Source: an uncultured Dongia sp.
GTDB lineage: Bacteria; Pseudomonadota; Alphaproteobacteria; Dongiales; Dongiaceae
Direction: 5' to 3'
DNA: 64,000 nucleotides
Assembly: GCF_936916975.1 (NCBI RefSeq)
Contig: NZ_CAKZGO010000004.1
Span: 806,001 to 870,000, forward strand
Part shown: positions 1-9,068 of the stretch, piece by piece
How the letters are laid out: every line of letters begins with the position of its first letter
How positions within the stretch are numbered: the first letter of the stretch is position 1
Notes under the pieces: generated by a model
Databases searched by the model: none
What the model was told of the DNA's origin: nothing
The model's input: only the letters and a program-made list of their open reading frames with translations
Program-made: the position numbers and the translations under genes

Positions 1-160
1 CTCGATCCCCGGCATGGGCCAGCTCTTGGTACGCGGCATCTTCACCCGCGATTACATGGTGGTGCAGTCGGTCGCCATGATCTTTGCGGTTGCCACGGTG
101 ATTGTGAATTTCCTGGCCGATGTGCTCACCGTCGCGATCGATCCCCGGGTTGAATTATGA
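1..160 (+). CDS. ABC transporter permease, DppB/OppB type (3' end only)
   Basis: The reading frame is open from base 2 and stops at the TGA at 158-160, so only the last 52 residues are present. They read as the final part of an inner-membrane permease of the peptide/nickel family: a loop beginning SIPGMGQLLVRGIFTRDY, then a hydrophobic helix, then a short tail ending DPRVEL. The loop starting with a GxG and 'TRDY' is typical of the DppB/GsiC C-terminus. It is followed by the partner permease, two ATPases and a binding protein, so it is the first visible gene of a five-gene import operon. The substrate is not readable from this fragment. Confidence 0.85.
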   Translation, partial: SIPGMGQLLVRGIFTRDYMVVQSVAMIFAVATVIVNFLADVLTVAIDPRVEL

Positions 161-174
161 GGGGGGGTGGAGCT

Positions 175-1026
175 ATGAGTGTCGCTGCGATCTCATCGCG
201 CCCCGGCTGGCTGCCGCGTTTCGGCCGCTACCCATTGCCGCTTTATCTCGGCGGCGGGCTCATCGGCTTCATCATCCTCATGGCGATCTTGGCACCCTGG
301 GTGGCGCCGTTCGATCCCATCGCGCAGAATCTCGATGTGAAGCTGCAGGGGCCGAGCTGGGCCTATCCCTTCGGCACCGACAATTTCGGCCGCGACATTC
401 TCTCGCGCGTGATCTGGGGGGCGCGCATCGACCTGCAGATGGGTTTGATCGGCGTGGCCTTTCCCTTCCTCATCGGCACCACCATTGGCGCCATCGCAGG
501 CTATGCCGGCCGCGCGGTGGATGCGGTCGCCATGCGTGTGGTCGATGTCGTGCTGGCCTTCCCGTTCCTCGTGCTGCTGATGGCGATCATCGCCATCCTG
601 AAGCCGGGCCTCTCCAGCTTCTACATCGCCATGGCGTTGTGCGGCTGGGTTTCCTACGCACGGCTGATTCGCGCCCAGGTGCTGGTGTTGAAATCGGCGG
701 ATTTCGTGCTGGCGGCGCGCAGCCTCGGCTACAGCCATTTCCGCATCCTCTTCCGCCACATCCTGCCCAATGTGCTGACCGGCTCGATCGTGTTCTCCAT
801 GTCGGATGTGGTGCTGGTGGTCTTGAACGGTGCCGCCATCTCCTATCTCGGCCTCGGCGTCCAGCCGCCCACCGCGGAATGGGGCATCATGATTGCGGAG
901 GGGCAGAATTTTATCACCACCGCCTGGTGGATCACCGCCTTCCCGGGGCTTGCTATCGTGGTCATGGCGCTGGGTTTCAGCCTGCTCGCGGACGGGCTTG
1001 GCGAGTGGTTGGGAGTGCGCGAATGA
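175..1026 (+). CDS. ABC transporter permease, DppC/OppC type
   Basis: This inner-membrane permease would form the dimeric channel with the preceding DppB-type subunit for import of di/oligopeptides or related solutes. The 283 residues contain an N-terminal helix near residues 20-45, the periplasmic stretch with FGTDNFGRDILSRVIWGAR that is diagnostic for DppC-type subunits, and about five further helices. The EAA loop near 'LAARSLGYSHFRILFRHILPN' contacts the ATPase. Two starts are possible. The ATG at 157 overlaps the previous stop (ATGA), but the ATG at 175 has a purine-rich GGTGGAG directly upstream and gives the usual N-terminus, so I prefer 175. The stop overlaps the next start by an ATGA. 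Confidence 0.93.
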   Translation: MSVAAISSRPGWLPRFGRYPLPLYLGGGLIGFIILMAILAPWVAPFDPIAQNLDVKLQGPSWAYPFGTDNFGRDILSRVIWGARIDLQMGLIGVAFPFLIGTTIGAIAGYAGRAVDAVAMRVVDVVLAFPFLVLLMAIIAILKPGLSSFYIAMALCGWVSYARLIRAQVLVLKSADFVLAARSLGYSHFRILFRHILPNVLTGSIVFSMSDVVLVVLNGAAISYLGLGVQPPTAEWGIMIAEGQNFITTAWWITAFPGLAIVVMALGFSLLADGLGEWLGVRE

Positions 1027-2009
1027 GAGGCATTCGCGCACTTTTAGAGGTCAAAAACCTGCGTGTCTCAGCCCGCCGGGACGGCCGGAAATTCGACATT
1101 GTCGAACAAGTGTCCTTCGCCGTCGCCGAGGGCGAGATCCTCGGATTGGTAGGGGAAAGCGGGTCGGGGAAGAGCGTCACCTGCCGGGCGATCCTGGGCC
1201 TGCTGCCCGGCGCCAACCTCCGTTTGACCGAGGGCGAGGTGATCTTCGACGGCCGCGACTTCGCGCGCATGTCGGATGCCGAGATCCGGACGGAGCGCGG
1301 GTCGTCGGTCGGCATGATCTTCCAGAACCCGGCCAGCCATCTCGATCCCGTCATGAGCATCGGCGATCAGGTGGCGGAGAGCATATTGGTCCATCGCGGC
1401 GTCAGCCGGGGCGAGGCGTGGGGGCAGGCGGTCGATCTGCTGCGCCAGGTGGGCATCCCGGACCCTGAGCGCCGCGCAGGAGGCCATGCCCATGAATTTT
1501 CCGGTGGTATGCGGCAGCGGGCGATGATCGCGGCGGCCTTGGCCTGCGATCCGCAACTGCTGATCGCTGACGAGCCGACCACGGCGCTCGATGTCACCGT
1601 GCAGGCACAGATCCTGCGATTGCTGCTCGATCTGCGCGACAAGCGGGGCTTGTCCATCATCCTAGTGACGCATGATCTGGGTGTCGTGGCACAAGCCTGC
1701 GACAGCATCGCAGTGATGTATGGCGGGCGATTGGTCGAGACGGGACCCAAGCGCGATGTGCTGAAGGCGCCGTTCCATCCCTATACGTCGCGGCTCATCG
1801 CTTGCCAGCCCGGACACAAGCTCGATGGAAGGCTGCTGCCAAGTATTCCCGGCCAGCCACCGAGTGCCGGTCAGATGCCGGCAGGATGCCGCTTCCATCC
1901 GCGTTGCGATCTCGTTCAGCCCAATTGCAAGACCATGGCGCCGCCGCTCACCCAGCGTGGCCCAGACCATCTGGCGGCCTGTCCCGTGACGGCGGGATTG
2001 TCGTCATGA
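1023..2009 (+). CDS. ABC transporter ATP-binding protein, DppD/OppD type
   Basis: This cytoplasmic ATPase of the peptide importer is 328 residues long. Walker A GESGSGKS lies at residues 44-51. The signature SGGMRQR is followed by Walker B LLIADEPTTALDVT and the H-loop VTHDLG. The C-terminus carries the oligopeptide-transporter extension with a cluster of cysteines (GCRFHPRCD...NC), which in some DppD proteins binds an iron-sulfur cluster. The start is fixed by the ATGA overlap with the upstream permease. A longer open frame runs back to 120, but it reads through the permease gene in another phase and is not coding there. The stop overlaps the next gene's ATG. Confidence 0.94.
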   Translation: MRGIRALLEVKNLRVSARRDGRKFDIVEQVSFAVAEGEILGLVGESGSGKSVTCRAILGLLPGANLRLTEGEVIFDGRDFARMSDAEIRTERGSSVGMIFQNPASHLDPVMSIGDQVAESILVHRGVSRGEAWGQAVDLLRQVGIPDPERRAGGHAHEFSGGMRQRAMIAAALACDPQLLIADEPTTALDVTVQAQILRLLLDLRDKRGLSIILVTHDLGVVAQACDSIAVMYGGRLVETGPKRDVLKAPFHPYTSRLIACQPGHKLDGRLLPSIPGQPPSAGQMPAGCRFHPRCDLVQPNCKTMAPPLTQRGPDHLAACPVTAGLSS

Positions 2010-3013
2010 GCGCGCCCTTGCTCCGGGTCGAGGACCTCGCCGTACATTTCCGGGCGAGTGGTGCTGGATCGGCTAAGAAACTGGTGCGCGCGGTCAATGG
2101 CGTCACCTTCAATCTGCAACCCGGCGAGACCTTGGGCCTGGTCGGTGAAAGCGGCTGCGGCAAGAGCACGCTAGGCCGCGCGCTGCTGCGTCTGGGCCAG
2201 ATCACCGAAGGCCGGGTGTTCTTCGATGGCATCGATGTCGCCAATGCTGATGCCGCCGCGGTCGCCAGGCTGCGGCGCGAAACGGCGATGATCTTCCAGG
2301 ATCCCTATAACGCCCTCAACCCGCGCATGACGATCGGCAATGCCATCGCCGAGGTGCTGCGGGTGCATGAGAAGGTGCCGGCCGGCGGCATCAAGACGCG
2401 CGTCATCGAGCTCATGCAACTGGTCGGCCTGTCGCCCGATCTCATCGACCGCCGGCCCGCGGCGTTGAGCGGCGGCCAATGCCAGCGTGCCGGCATCGCG
2501 CGAGCGCTCGCCATCGACCCGAAACTCATCATCGCCGATGAATGCGTGGCGGCGCTCGACGTTTCCATCCAGGCGCAGATCATCAATCTGCTGATCGAAC
2601 TGAAAAGCCGGATGAACCTGTCGCTGATCTTCATCGCCCATGACCTTGGCGTCGTGCGGCGCCTCTGCGACCGGGTGGTGGTCATGTATCTGGGGCGCAT
2701 CGTCGAGGAAGGCTTGACCGAGGATGTGTTCGGAAATCCCCAGCACCCCTATACCAAGGCGCTGATGCGGGCCATTCCGGAGATCGATCCGGATCGCGGC
2801 CTGCCGGATGATCCGTTGGGTGGTGAACCGCCAAGCCCGCTCAATTTGCCAACCGGCTGCGCCTTCCATCCGCGCTGTCCCGCGGTGATGCCGGTCTGCC
2901 GAAAAGATCCGCCGCCGGCGACCCGCTTCGTCAACAACTGCCGGGTTGCCTGTCATCTCTATCAAGACCAAAGTTCAACCGATCAACAAACCAGGGAGAC
3001 GATCCATGCTTAA
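2006..3013 (+). CDS. ABC transporter ATP-binding protein, DppF/OppF type
   Basis: This is the second ATPase of the importer, 335 residues, and is expected to pair with the upstream ATPase. Walker A is GESGCGKST near residue 50. The C-terminal oligopeptide extension with the GCAFHPRC cysteine motif is present. Two normally conserved positions carry cysteine. The signature reads LSGGQCQR where LSGGQRQR is usual. The residue after Walker B is Cys (ADECVAALD) where Pro is usual (ADEPVSALD). Catalytic Glu is retained, so it is probably active. Translation is coupled to the gene before it (ATGA), and the stop lies 7 bases into the following gene. Confidence 0.93.
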   Translation: MSAPLLRVEDLAVHFRASGAGSAKKLVRAVNGVTFNLQPGETLGLVGESGCGKSTLGRALLRLGQITEGRVFFDGIDVANADAAAVARLRRETAMIFQDPYNALNPRMTIGNAIAEVLRVHEKVPAGGIKTRVIELMQLVGLSPDLIDRRPAALSGGQCQRAGIARALAIDPKLIIADECVAALDVSIQAQIINLLIELKSRMNLSLIFIAHDLGVVRRLCDRVVVMYLGRIVEEGLTEDVFGNPQHPYTKALMRAIPEIDPDRGLPDDPLGGEPPSPLNLPTGCAFHPRCPAVMPVCRKDPPPATRFVNNCRVACHLYQDQSSTDQQTRETIHA

Positions 3014-4526
3014 AAAGAAATGGTTGGGAATATGTGCAGCCAGCGTGTTCGCGCTGCTGACATTGGGGACAAGTCTGGCGGAAGCCGATGGCACGCTCAG
3101 CATTGGCCGCCGTGAGGACGGCACCACCTTCGATCCGATCAAGACCACGCAGAACACCGATTTCTGGGTGTTCTCGAACGTCTTCGATGTGCTGGTGCGC
3201 GTCGACAAGACCGGCACCAAGCTGGAGCCGGGCATCGCCGAAAGCTGGGAAGTTTCGCCCGACGGCCTGGTCTATACCTTCAAGATCCGCGACACGAAAT
3301 TCTCGGACGGCTCGCCGCTGACCGCCAAGGACGGCGCCTTTACCTTGCTGCGCATCCGCGACAACCCCGGTTCGCTCTGGGCTGACAGCTACAAGGTCAT
3401 CAAGACCGCGGAAGCGAAAGACGACCGCACGCTGGTGGTGACCCTGGCGCAGCCGGCGGCACCGTTCCTGGCCTCGCTTGCCATGCCGGGCGCCTCGGTC
3501 CTCTCGGAAGCCTATGTGACCAAGCAGGGCGAAGACGCCATCATGGATCATCCGCTGGGTTCCGGCGCCTTTGAGCTCGTCGAATGGAAGCGCGGCGAGA
3601 AGGTCGCCCTCAAGAAGAACGCCAATTTCTGGGAAGCCGACCGCGTGAAGCTCGACGGCGTCGAATGGATCTCGATCCCCGACGACAACACCCGCATGCT
3701 GAAGGTCCAGGCCGGCGAATTGGATGCCGCGATCTTCGTGCCGTTCTCACGCATCGCCGAATTGCAGAAGGACCCGAACCTCACCGTGGCGCTTGATGCC
3801 TCGACGCGTGAAGATCACCTCCTCATCAACCAGCGCAATGCGCCGCTCGACAAGATCGCGGTGCGCCAGGCGCTCGACATGGCGATCGACAAGCAGGCCA
3901 TCGTCGATACGGCGACCTTCGGCTTTGGCGAAGTGGCCAATTCCTATGTGCCCAAGGGTGCGCTCTATCACAACGACAAGAACCTGCAGCGCGCTTACGA
4001 CCCGGAAGGCGCCAAGAAGATGCTGGCCGATGCCGGTGCCGCGGATCTTACGCTCAACTACATCGTCGATGCCGGCGATGAAGTGGCGGAACAGACGGCG
4101 GTCCTCATCCAGCAGCAGCTGGCCAAGGCCGGTGTCACCGTCAACATCACCAAGGTCGATCCGAGCAGCAGCTGGGATATGGAGGTCAACGGCGAGTTCG
4201 ACGTGGCCACCAATTACTGGACCAATGACGTGATCGATCCGGACCAGAAGACCACCTTCGTGCTGGGCCATGATGCCAACAACAACTACATGACCCATTA
4301 CAAGAACGACAAGGTGAAGGAGCTGGTGGCCGCGGCCCGCGTCGAGATGGATCCAGCGAAGCGCGAGGCCATGTATATCGAAATCCAGACGATCGCCAAG
4401 GACGAGGCGCATTGGATCGATCTCTATTACAGCCCATATCGCAACGTGGCCCGGAAGAACATCGAAGGCTTCTACCAGAACCCGCTGGGAAGGTTCTTCC
4501 TGGAGGATACGGTGAAGAAGCAGTAG
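3006..4526 (+). CDS. ABC transporter substrate-binding protein, family 5 (peptide type)
   Basis: This periplasmic solute receptor for the importer is 506 residues, the normal length for SBP family 5. The N-terminus MLKKKWLG, a hydrophobic run and a small-residue cleavage region near AEADG form a Sec signal peptide. The body has family 5 landmarks: TFDPIKTT at the start of the mature chain, 'LEPGIAESWEVSPDGLVYTFKIRD', and 'MAIDKQAIVDTATFG' in the middle. The ATG at 3006 is preceded by AGGGAGAC and overlaps the end of the ATPase gene, so all five genes are one operon. The ligand (dipeptide, oligopeptide or another small amine) cannot be assigned from sequence alone. Confidence 0.92.
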   Translation: MLKKKWLGICAASVFALLTLGTSLAEADGTLSIGRREDGTTFDPIKTTQNTDFWVFSNVFDVLVRVDKTGTKLEPGIAESWEVSPDGLVYTFKIRDTKFSDGSPLTAKDGAFTLLRIRDNPGSLWADSYKVIKTAEAKDDRTLVVTLAQPAAPFLASLAMPGASVLSEAYVTKQGEDAIMDHPLGSGAFELVEWKRGEKVALKKNANFWEADRVKLDGVEWISIPDDNTRMLKVQAGELDAAIFVPFSRIAELQKDPNLTVALDASTREDHLLINQRNAPLDKIAVRQALDMAIDKQAIVDTATFGFGEVANSYVPKGALYHNDKNLQRAYDPEGAKKMLADAGAADLTLNYIVDAGDEVAEQTAVLIQQQLAKAGVTVNITKVDPSSSWDMEVNGEFDVATNYWTNDVIDPDQKTTFVLGHDANNNYMTHYKNDKVKELVAAARVEMDPAKREAMYIEIQTIAKDEAHWIDLYYSPYRNVARKNIEGFYQNPLGRFFLEDTVKKQ

Positions 4527-4580
4527 TGGGTTGCGAAGACCGTTGTAACGACTGGGTGTTATATTGCAGTTGATACTCCA

Positions 4581-4681
4581 CCCTCTCCCCTCGCGGGAGA
4601 GGGTAGGGTGAGGGGGCTCTCACAAAGAGTCCGCTCTGTCCACCCCCTCACCCCGACCCTCTCCCCCGAGGGGAAAGGGGG
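4581..4681. repeat. Type A palindromic intergenic repeat, copy 1
   Basis: The left hairpin is CCCTCTCCC-CTCGC-GGGAGAGGG. It is followed by a G-rich arm, a spacer with a CTCT/AGAG pair, and a right half CCCTCACCCCGACCCTCTCCC that is roughly the reverse complement of the left half. The whole element can fold as one long cruciform. Copies lie at 6505-6631, 12297-12408 and 43567-43666. It sits just after the binding-protein gene and before an intrinsic terminator. Confidence 0.85.
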
Positions 4682-4715
4682 ATGAGCACGCAAGGGCAAT
4701 GCTTTGATCTGAGAC

Positions 4716-4752
4716 GGCCGGATGCCATCGTTGCATCCGGCCTTTTCATTTT
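4716..4752 (+). terminator. Intrinsic terminator of the peptide-transport operon
   Basis: A perfect ten-base-pair stem, GGCCGGATGC with GCATCCGGCC, is closed by a seven-base loop and followed by TTTTCATTTT. It lies about 190 bases after the binding-protein stop, downstream of repeat copy 1. The next gene on this strand starts at 4911. Confidence 0.85.
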
Positions 4753-4910
4753 AGGGCCAGCTCTCCTGACCTGTGAGCGCAATCACCTTTCGCGGCATTG
4801 GCCTGACAATGCCGTGATAGGGGCCAAACCCTTGCCGTCGCCAGGACGACCGACCTTGTGAGAACGCCGGCGCGCTTCGTGCCGTATGCGTTAACATAAG
4901 GAGGTTTGCC

Positions 4911-6455
4911 ATGACCAAGCGTCATCTGCTCCTCAGCGCCGCAGCGGCGGCCCTGCTCAACCTGATCGCGACAGCGGCGGTAGCCGATATCTACACGCCG
5001 TCCTCCGAATCGATGACCAACCCTGAGATCGGCAATGCGCATGACCAGCTTGCCGCTGGGCTCTATACACAGCGGGCCATCGTCGTGCTGTCGGACGGTG
5101 AGGACTACACCGCGGCAAAACCAACCGCGCTCAACTTGCCGTTCCATGTCGAAGCTGAGACAACCAAGAACAAATGGCGCATCAAGGAATCCTACATCAT
5201 CATTGGTTTGGCGCCGATCAAATCGGCTGGCGTTGTCGGTGCCTGCTGCGGCAGCATGGTGGATTTCGAGGCATCCCATTTTGCGGTGAGCCTGGGCAGT
5301 AGCAACACGGAGCATATCAACAAGGATGCCTGGTGGACGGCCCCGGTCAACAACAACAGCATCGGTACCCGCGCCCGCAATGCCTGCCGCAATCTGCGCG
5401 AGGGCCTTGCGGATCAGGGTCTCAAACATGACGAGATCTTTGCCGAGGATCGCCACACCACGCTGTCGACCGAATTCCGTTTCGTGGCGCGCGTCGGCCA
5501 CAAGAACGGCAATCATGATGTGCAGGAGGCCGGTGCTTCCAGCATTGAGTGGAAACAGTCGCAGCCGAGTTACGCCACCTTCGACGTAATCTGCCAGAGG
5601 AATTCAGCCAGCAGGGTCGTCGGCGACCCGAATCCGGACCCGACGCCGATCCCGACCGGAGCCAACGACATCGCGATGGGCTTCCAGGTCAACCAGGCGG
5701 CCCTTGCCATCACGCCCGACCCTTACGAGGGAAAATGCCCGGTGAAGCTGCATCTGACGCCTACCATCGAGGCGACCGGCAAGGGCGTCGTGCGCTATCG
5801 CTTCCGCGATCAGCTCGGCAACAAGTCGCAGGAATTCCAGGTGAACTTTGCAAAGTCGGATGTGAAGTTCCTGGATCATGTCGTCGAGATCGACAACAAG
5901 GGCAAGCCGAAGGGCATGGGCTTTGCGGCAGCACAGCCACAAGGCGGCGCGCTGGGCCTCACCGCCCAGACCATCCCCAATCTCAACCAGGGCTACTTCC
6001 AGCTGGAAGTCATCGCCCCGCACAAGAAGATGTCGAACATCGCCGACTATTCGGTGAAATGCACCGTAACCACCGCCGGTGATGGCTTCGTGGCAGAACC
6101 CGGAATCGTCGACCCGGTGGCGGATGTCGGCCTCACGGCGAAACCTGACCTTGCCGATCTCGTGATCGAGGAGGTGCAGCCAAGCCCGGCCGTTCCCACC
6201 AAGCTGTTTGTGAAGGTGACGAATAACGGCACCGCGGCCTCGACGCCGACCAACCTCAAGGCGTTGCGCTGGGTCGGCAATCAGTCGACGGCACGCGGTA
6301 CGCTGGTGCCAGTAGTGGAACCGGGCCAGTCGCAGGTGGTGCTGGCGGAACTTGGCGGCACCATTGCCGGGGCCACGCAACTCTATGTTCGCGTCGACGA
6401 TCCGAACCGGATCAAGGAACAGAGCGAAGGCAACAACTCGTTCAAAGTGAAGTAG
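4911..6455 (+). CDS. Secreted hypothetical protein with C-terminal CARDB-like domain
   Basis: The 514-residue protein begins MTKRHLLLSAAAAALLNL and has an alanine-rich signal peptide ending near AVADI, so it is exported. I do not recognise the N-terminal 230 residues. They contain a CCGS motif near residue 110 and a region rich in Asn and Thr. A Pro-rich linker (PNPDPTPIPTG) near residue 240 separates this from beta-rich segments. The last 100 residues, starting ADLVIEEVQPSPAVP and including VKVTNNGTAAS and DPNRIKEQSEGNNSF, match the CARDB adhesion-type fold. The start is firmly set by a perfect AAGGAGG six bases before the ATG. It looks monocistronic. A cell-surface or periplasmic binding role is inference. 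Confidence 0.8.
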   Translation: MTKRHLLLSAAAAALLNLIATAAVADIYTPSSESMTNPEIGNAHDQLAAGLYTQRAIVVLSDGEDYTAAKPTALNLPFHVEAETTKNKWRIKESYIIIGLAPIKSAGVVGACCGSMVDFEASHFAVSLGSSNTEHINKDAWWTAPVNNNSIGTRARNACRNLREGLADQGLKHDEIFAEDRHTTLSTEFRFVARVGHKNGNHDVQEAGASSIEWKQSQPSYATFDVICQRNSASRVVGDPNPDPTPIPTGANDIAMGFQVNQAALAITPDPYEGKCPVKLHLTPTIEATGKGVVRYRFRDQLGNKSQEFQVNFAKSDVKFLDHVVEIDNKGKPKGMGFAAAQPQGGALGLTAQTIPNLNQGYFQLEVIAPHKKMSNIADYSVKCTVTTAGDGFVAEPGIVDPVADVGLTAKPDLADLVIEEVQPSPAVPTKLFVKVTNNGTAASTPTNLKALRWVGNQSTARGTLVPVVEPGQSQVVLAELGGTIAGATQLYVRVDDPNRIKEQSEGNNSFKVK

Positions 6456-6504
6456 CGGTGTTTATCGTCGCACGACTGGGTAATGTGGCGCCCCGGCAAA
6501 GTAG

Positions 6505-6631
6505 CCCTCTCCCGCCCCGTCGGCGAATGCCGACATTCGTCGGCGGCGGGAGAGGGTGGGGTGAGGGGGCCTATCAGCGAGCCCGGTCTATGCACCCCCT
6601 CACCCTGACCCTCTCCCGCGAGGGGAGAGGG
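6505..6631. repeat. Type A palindromic repeat, copy 2, with nested three-arm insert
   Basis: This has the same outer arms as copy 1 (CCCTCTCCC / GGGAGAGGG). The short apical loop of the left hairpin is replaced by extra sequence containing a 26-base unit at 6519-6544: GTCGGC, GAAT, GCCGAC, ATTC, GTCGGC. The middle arm can pair with either flanking arm. The same unit, with one base changed, occurs at 37906-37931 inside a different repeat family. Confidence 0.85.
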
Positions 6632-6680
6632 AATGAGTGAGCGGGGGCAGTGCCTTGGCGTGTAGTAAAAGAAGGCGCCG

Positions 6681-8804
6681 CTACAGCGTCCTCACCACAT
6701 GCAGGAAGCTCTCCACTTCACGGCGCAGCATGGCGCCGTTCTTGGCGAGTTCGGCGGCGGCGGTCAGCACCTGGCCGGAGGCGAGGCTGGTCTGTTGCGA
6801 GGCTTCGGTGACGCCGCCGATGTTGGCGGAGACCTCGCTGGTGCCGGCGGCGGCCTGCTGCACGTTTCTTGAAATCTCCTGAGTGGCGGCGCCCTGTTCC
6901 TCGACCGCAGAGGCGATGGCGGTCGAGATTTCATTGACCCTTCCGATCACCTGGGTGATGCCGCGAATGGCCTCAGCCGAGCTTTCGCTCGATTGCTGGA
7001 TAGAGCGCACCTGGCCACCGATTTCCTCGGTCGCTTTTGCAGTCTGCATGGCGAGGTTCTTCACTTCCGACGCCACCACGGCAAAGCCCTTGCCGGCTTC
7101 GCCAGCGCGTGCCGCTTCGATGGTCGCATTCAAGGCGAGGAGGTTGGTCTGGCTGGCGATGGCGTTGATCAGCGTCACCACATCGCCGATCTTCTCGGCC
7201 GCAGCGGACAAGGCCTTGACGCGGTCATTGGTGGTGTCGGCCTGGGCGACCGCGTCGCCGACGATGCGGTTGGATTCGCTGATCTGGTTGCTGATCTCGT
7301 GGATCGAGGCCGAAAGCTCTTCCGTGGCCGAAGCCACAGTCTGCACGTTCTGCGTCATTTCCTCGGCGGCAGCAGCCACGACATTGGATTGCTGCGCGGT
7401 TTCCTCGGCCGTGGCCGACATGGCCTGTGCGGTCGATTGCAATTCGGTGGCGGCGGCACTCACCCCTTCGACGACGACACCGATCGCCTTGTCGAACTGC
7501 GTCACCGCAGTTTCCATGCGCTTAGCCCGGTCGATCTGGCGCTCCTGTTCGGCAGCCTGCTGTGCGGCGAGGGTGCGGCCTTCGATCAGCTTGCCGCGGA
7601 ACATTTCGGTGGCCTTCGCCATATCGCCCAGTTCGTCACGGCGATCCGTCGCGGGCACGGCAATGTCATAGGTCCCGTCGGCAAGGGTGCCCATCGTGCC
7701 GGAGAGGCTGGCCAGCGGCCGGGTGATCGACCGCGCGCCGAAGAAGCCGGCCAGGGCCGCGATGACGAGGGCCAGCAGGCCGATGCCGATGATGTAGTTG
7801 CGTGTTTCATGGGCGGCGGCAAAGACCTCATCGCTGTCGATCTCGGCGATGATTGCCCAGGTGATGCCCTGAAAGGTGATCGGCTTGTAGGCCGACTGCA
7901 CCCAGATACCCCGGTAATCCATGACTTCTGCGACGCCCGTCTGACCGCTGAGTGCTGCATCTACCGATGCCGTCTTGACCTCCTGGACGAGGATCGAGGT
8001 TTCGCCCGGCTTCAGGAACCGCGAATCGCTGCGCATCATGTGGTCGGCGCCGACGATATAGGTCTCGCCGCTTTGTCCCATACCTTCGGCGCGCTGCATG
8101 ACGGCGTTGATGCGCGCGACCGGCATTTGAAAGACGAGCGTGCCGATAAGCTTCTCGCCGCGCTTGACGGGTGTCGCGATGAAGCTAGCCGCCACATTGC
8201 TGCTGGGCGCGTAGGGCGCAAAATCGGCGAAGGCTTCCATGACGGCGCCATTGCCGTCGTTGATCTTGCGCCAGACCGCGGCAAGGCCGGACTCCTTCCA
8301 TGGGCCAGATGCCAGGTTGGTGCCGTAATCGGGTTCCTTGGTATAGGAGTAGACGACGTCGCCGGTGGGCGAGATCAGGAAGATGTCGTAATAGCCCCGC
8401 GTCTCGGCATAGGTCCTGAACCAGGGATGGAAGCTGCCATGCATGGTGCTGTAATCCGACCCGTCATCCGCCTTGTCGAGCTCCCACAACTTGCCCTTGT
8501 TGGGGTTGTTGTCGATGTAAAGGCTGCGCACGCCATCGCCACCCAGCAGGGCATAGGTGCGAGCAAGGCCCGCCATCGCCTGAATGGTGGCCCCGTCGGA
8601 TGCCAGCAGGCTGAGGTCTTCCTCGATCGTGGAGAGATAGTCATGCAAGGCGGCGGCACGCGCATCGGCGAGTGCCGAGAGCTTGTCTTCCGCAGATTGT
8701 TTGAGGGCGCTTTGCGCAAGCGACACGGCGACGATGCCAACCGCAACGACCGCCAGGCATAGGAGTGTCACCACGGCGGCAGGAATCTTGGTGGCAAGCT
8801 TCAT
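6681..8804 (-). CDS. Methyl-accepting chemotaxis protein with double-Cache sensor
   Basis: This inner-membrane chemoreceptor is 707 residues long. The first helix is near residues 8-30. A periplasmic region of about 300 residues has Cache-type features ([16 protein letters not shown], then a second ligand-binding-like module). The second helix lies near residue 340, with a HAMP linker ending in [17 protein letters not shown]. The cytoplasmic coiled-coil hairpin includes the conserved tip [22 protein letters not shown] that contacts CheA/CheW. It has no C-terminal CheR-binding pentapeptide. The ATG at 8804 is preceded by GGGAGGAGA at good spacing. An in-frame TTG five codons earlier lies inside that Shine-Dalgarno sequence and is not used. 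Ligand unknown. No che genes are adjacent. Confidence 0.93.
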   Translation of the reverse strand: MKLATKIPAAVVTLLCLAVVAVGIVAVSLAQSALKQSAEDKLSALADARAAALHDYLSTIEEDLSLLASDGATIQAMAGLARTYALLGGDGVRSLYIDNNPNKGKLWELDKADDGSDYSTMHGSFHPWFRTYAETRGYYDIFLISPTGDVVYSYTKEPDYGTNLASGPWKESGLAAVWRKINDGNGAVMEAFADFAPYAPSSNVAASFIATPVKRGEKLIGTLVFQMPVARINAVMQRAEGMGQSGETYIVGADHMMRSDSRFLKPGETSILVQEVKTASVDAALSGQTGVAEVMDYRGIWVQSAYKPITFQGITWAIIAEIDSDEVFAAAHETRNYIIGIGLLALVIAALAGFFGARSITRPLASLSGTMGTLADGTYDIAVPATDRRDELGDMAKATEMFRGKLIEGRTLAAQQAAEQERQIDRAKRMETAVTQFDKAIGVVVEGVSAAATELQSTAQAMSATAEETAQQSNVVAAAAEEMTQNVQTVASATEELSASIHEISNQISESNRIVGDAVAQADTTNDRVKALSAAAEKIGDVVTLINAIASQTNLLALNATIEAARAGEAGKGFAVVASEVKNLAMQTAKATEEIGGQVRSIQQSSESSAEAIRGITQVIGRVNEISTAIASAVEEQGAATQEISRNVQQAAAGTSEVSANIGGVTEASQQTSLASGQVLTAAAELAKNGAMLRREVESFLHVVRTL

Positions 8805-9068
8805 GGTGTCTCCTCCCAAAGTACAATAAGCCCCATGCCAAAGGTGAACCCGGAATGATTAATTTTATGCAAACCCGCGCAAATTGTAATCCATTGATAT
8901 GAAAGCGCTTTCTGCACTCATCGGAATAACATTTATCATATTAAGGATATTGATTGACCATCCATGGGAAACAATAAGGTGACGGAAAGTGGCATTGTTC
9001 ACACGGTGGGCAGAGCCATATGGTGGTGCCATTCTCCCGCAGCATTCCCCAGGCAATCGGTGCATCCC

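Noticed and set aside
6993-8762. A 589-codon plus-strand frame
   Set aside because: Antisense to the chemoreceptor, which has clear HAMP and signalling motifs.
8964-9068. Longer N-terminus for the pirin gene
   Set aside because: The extra residues do not fit pirins and no Shine-Dalgarno sequence precedes 8964.
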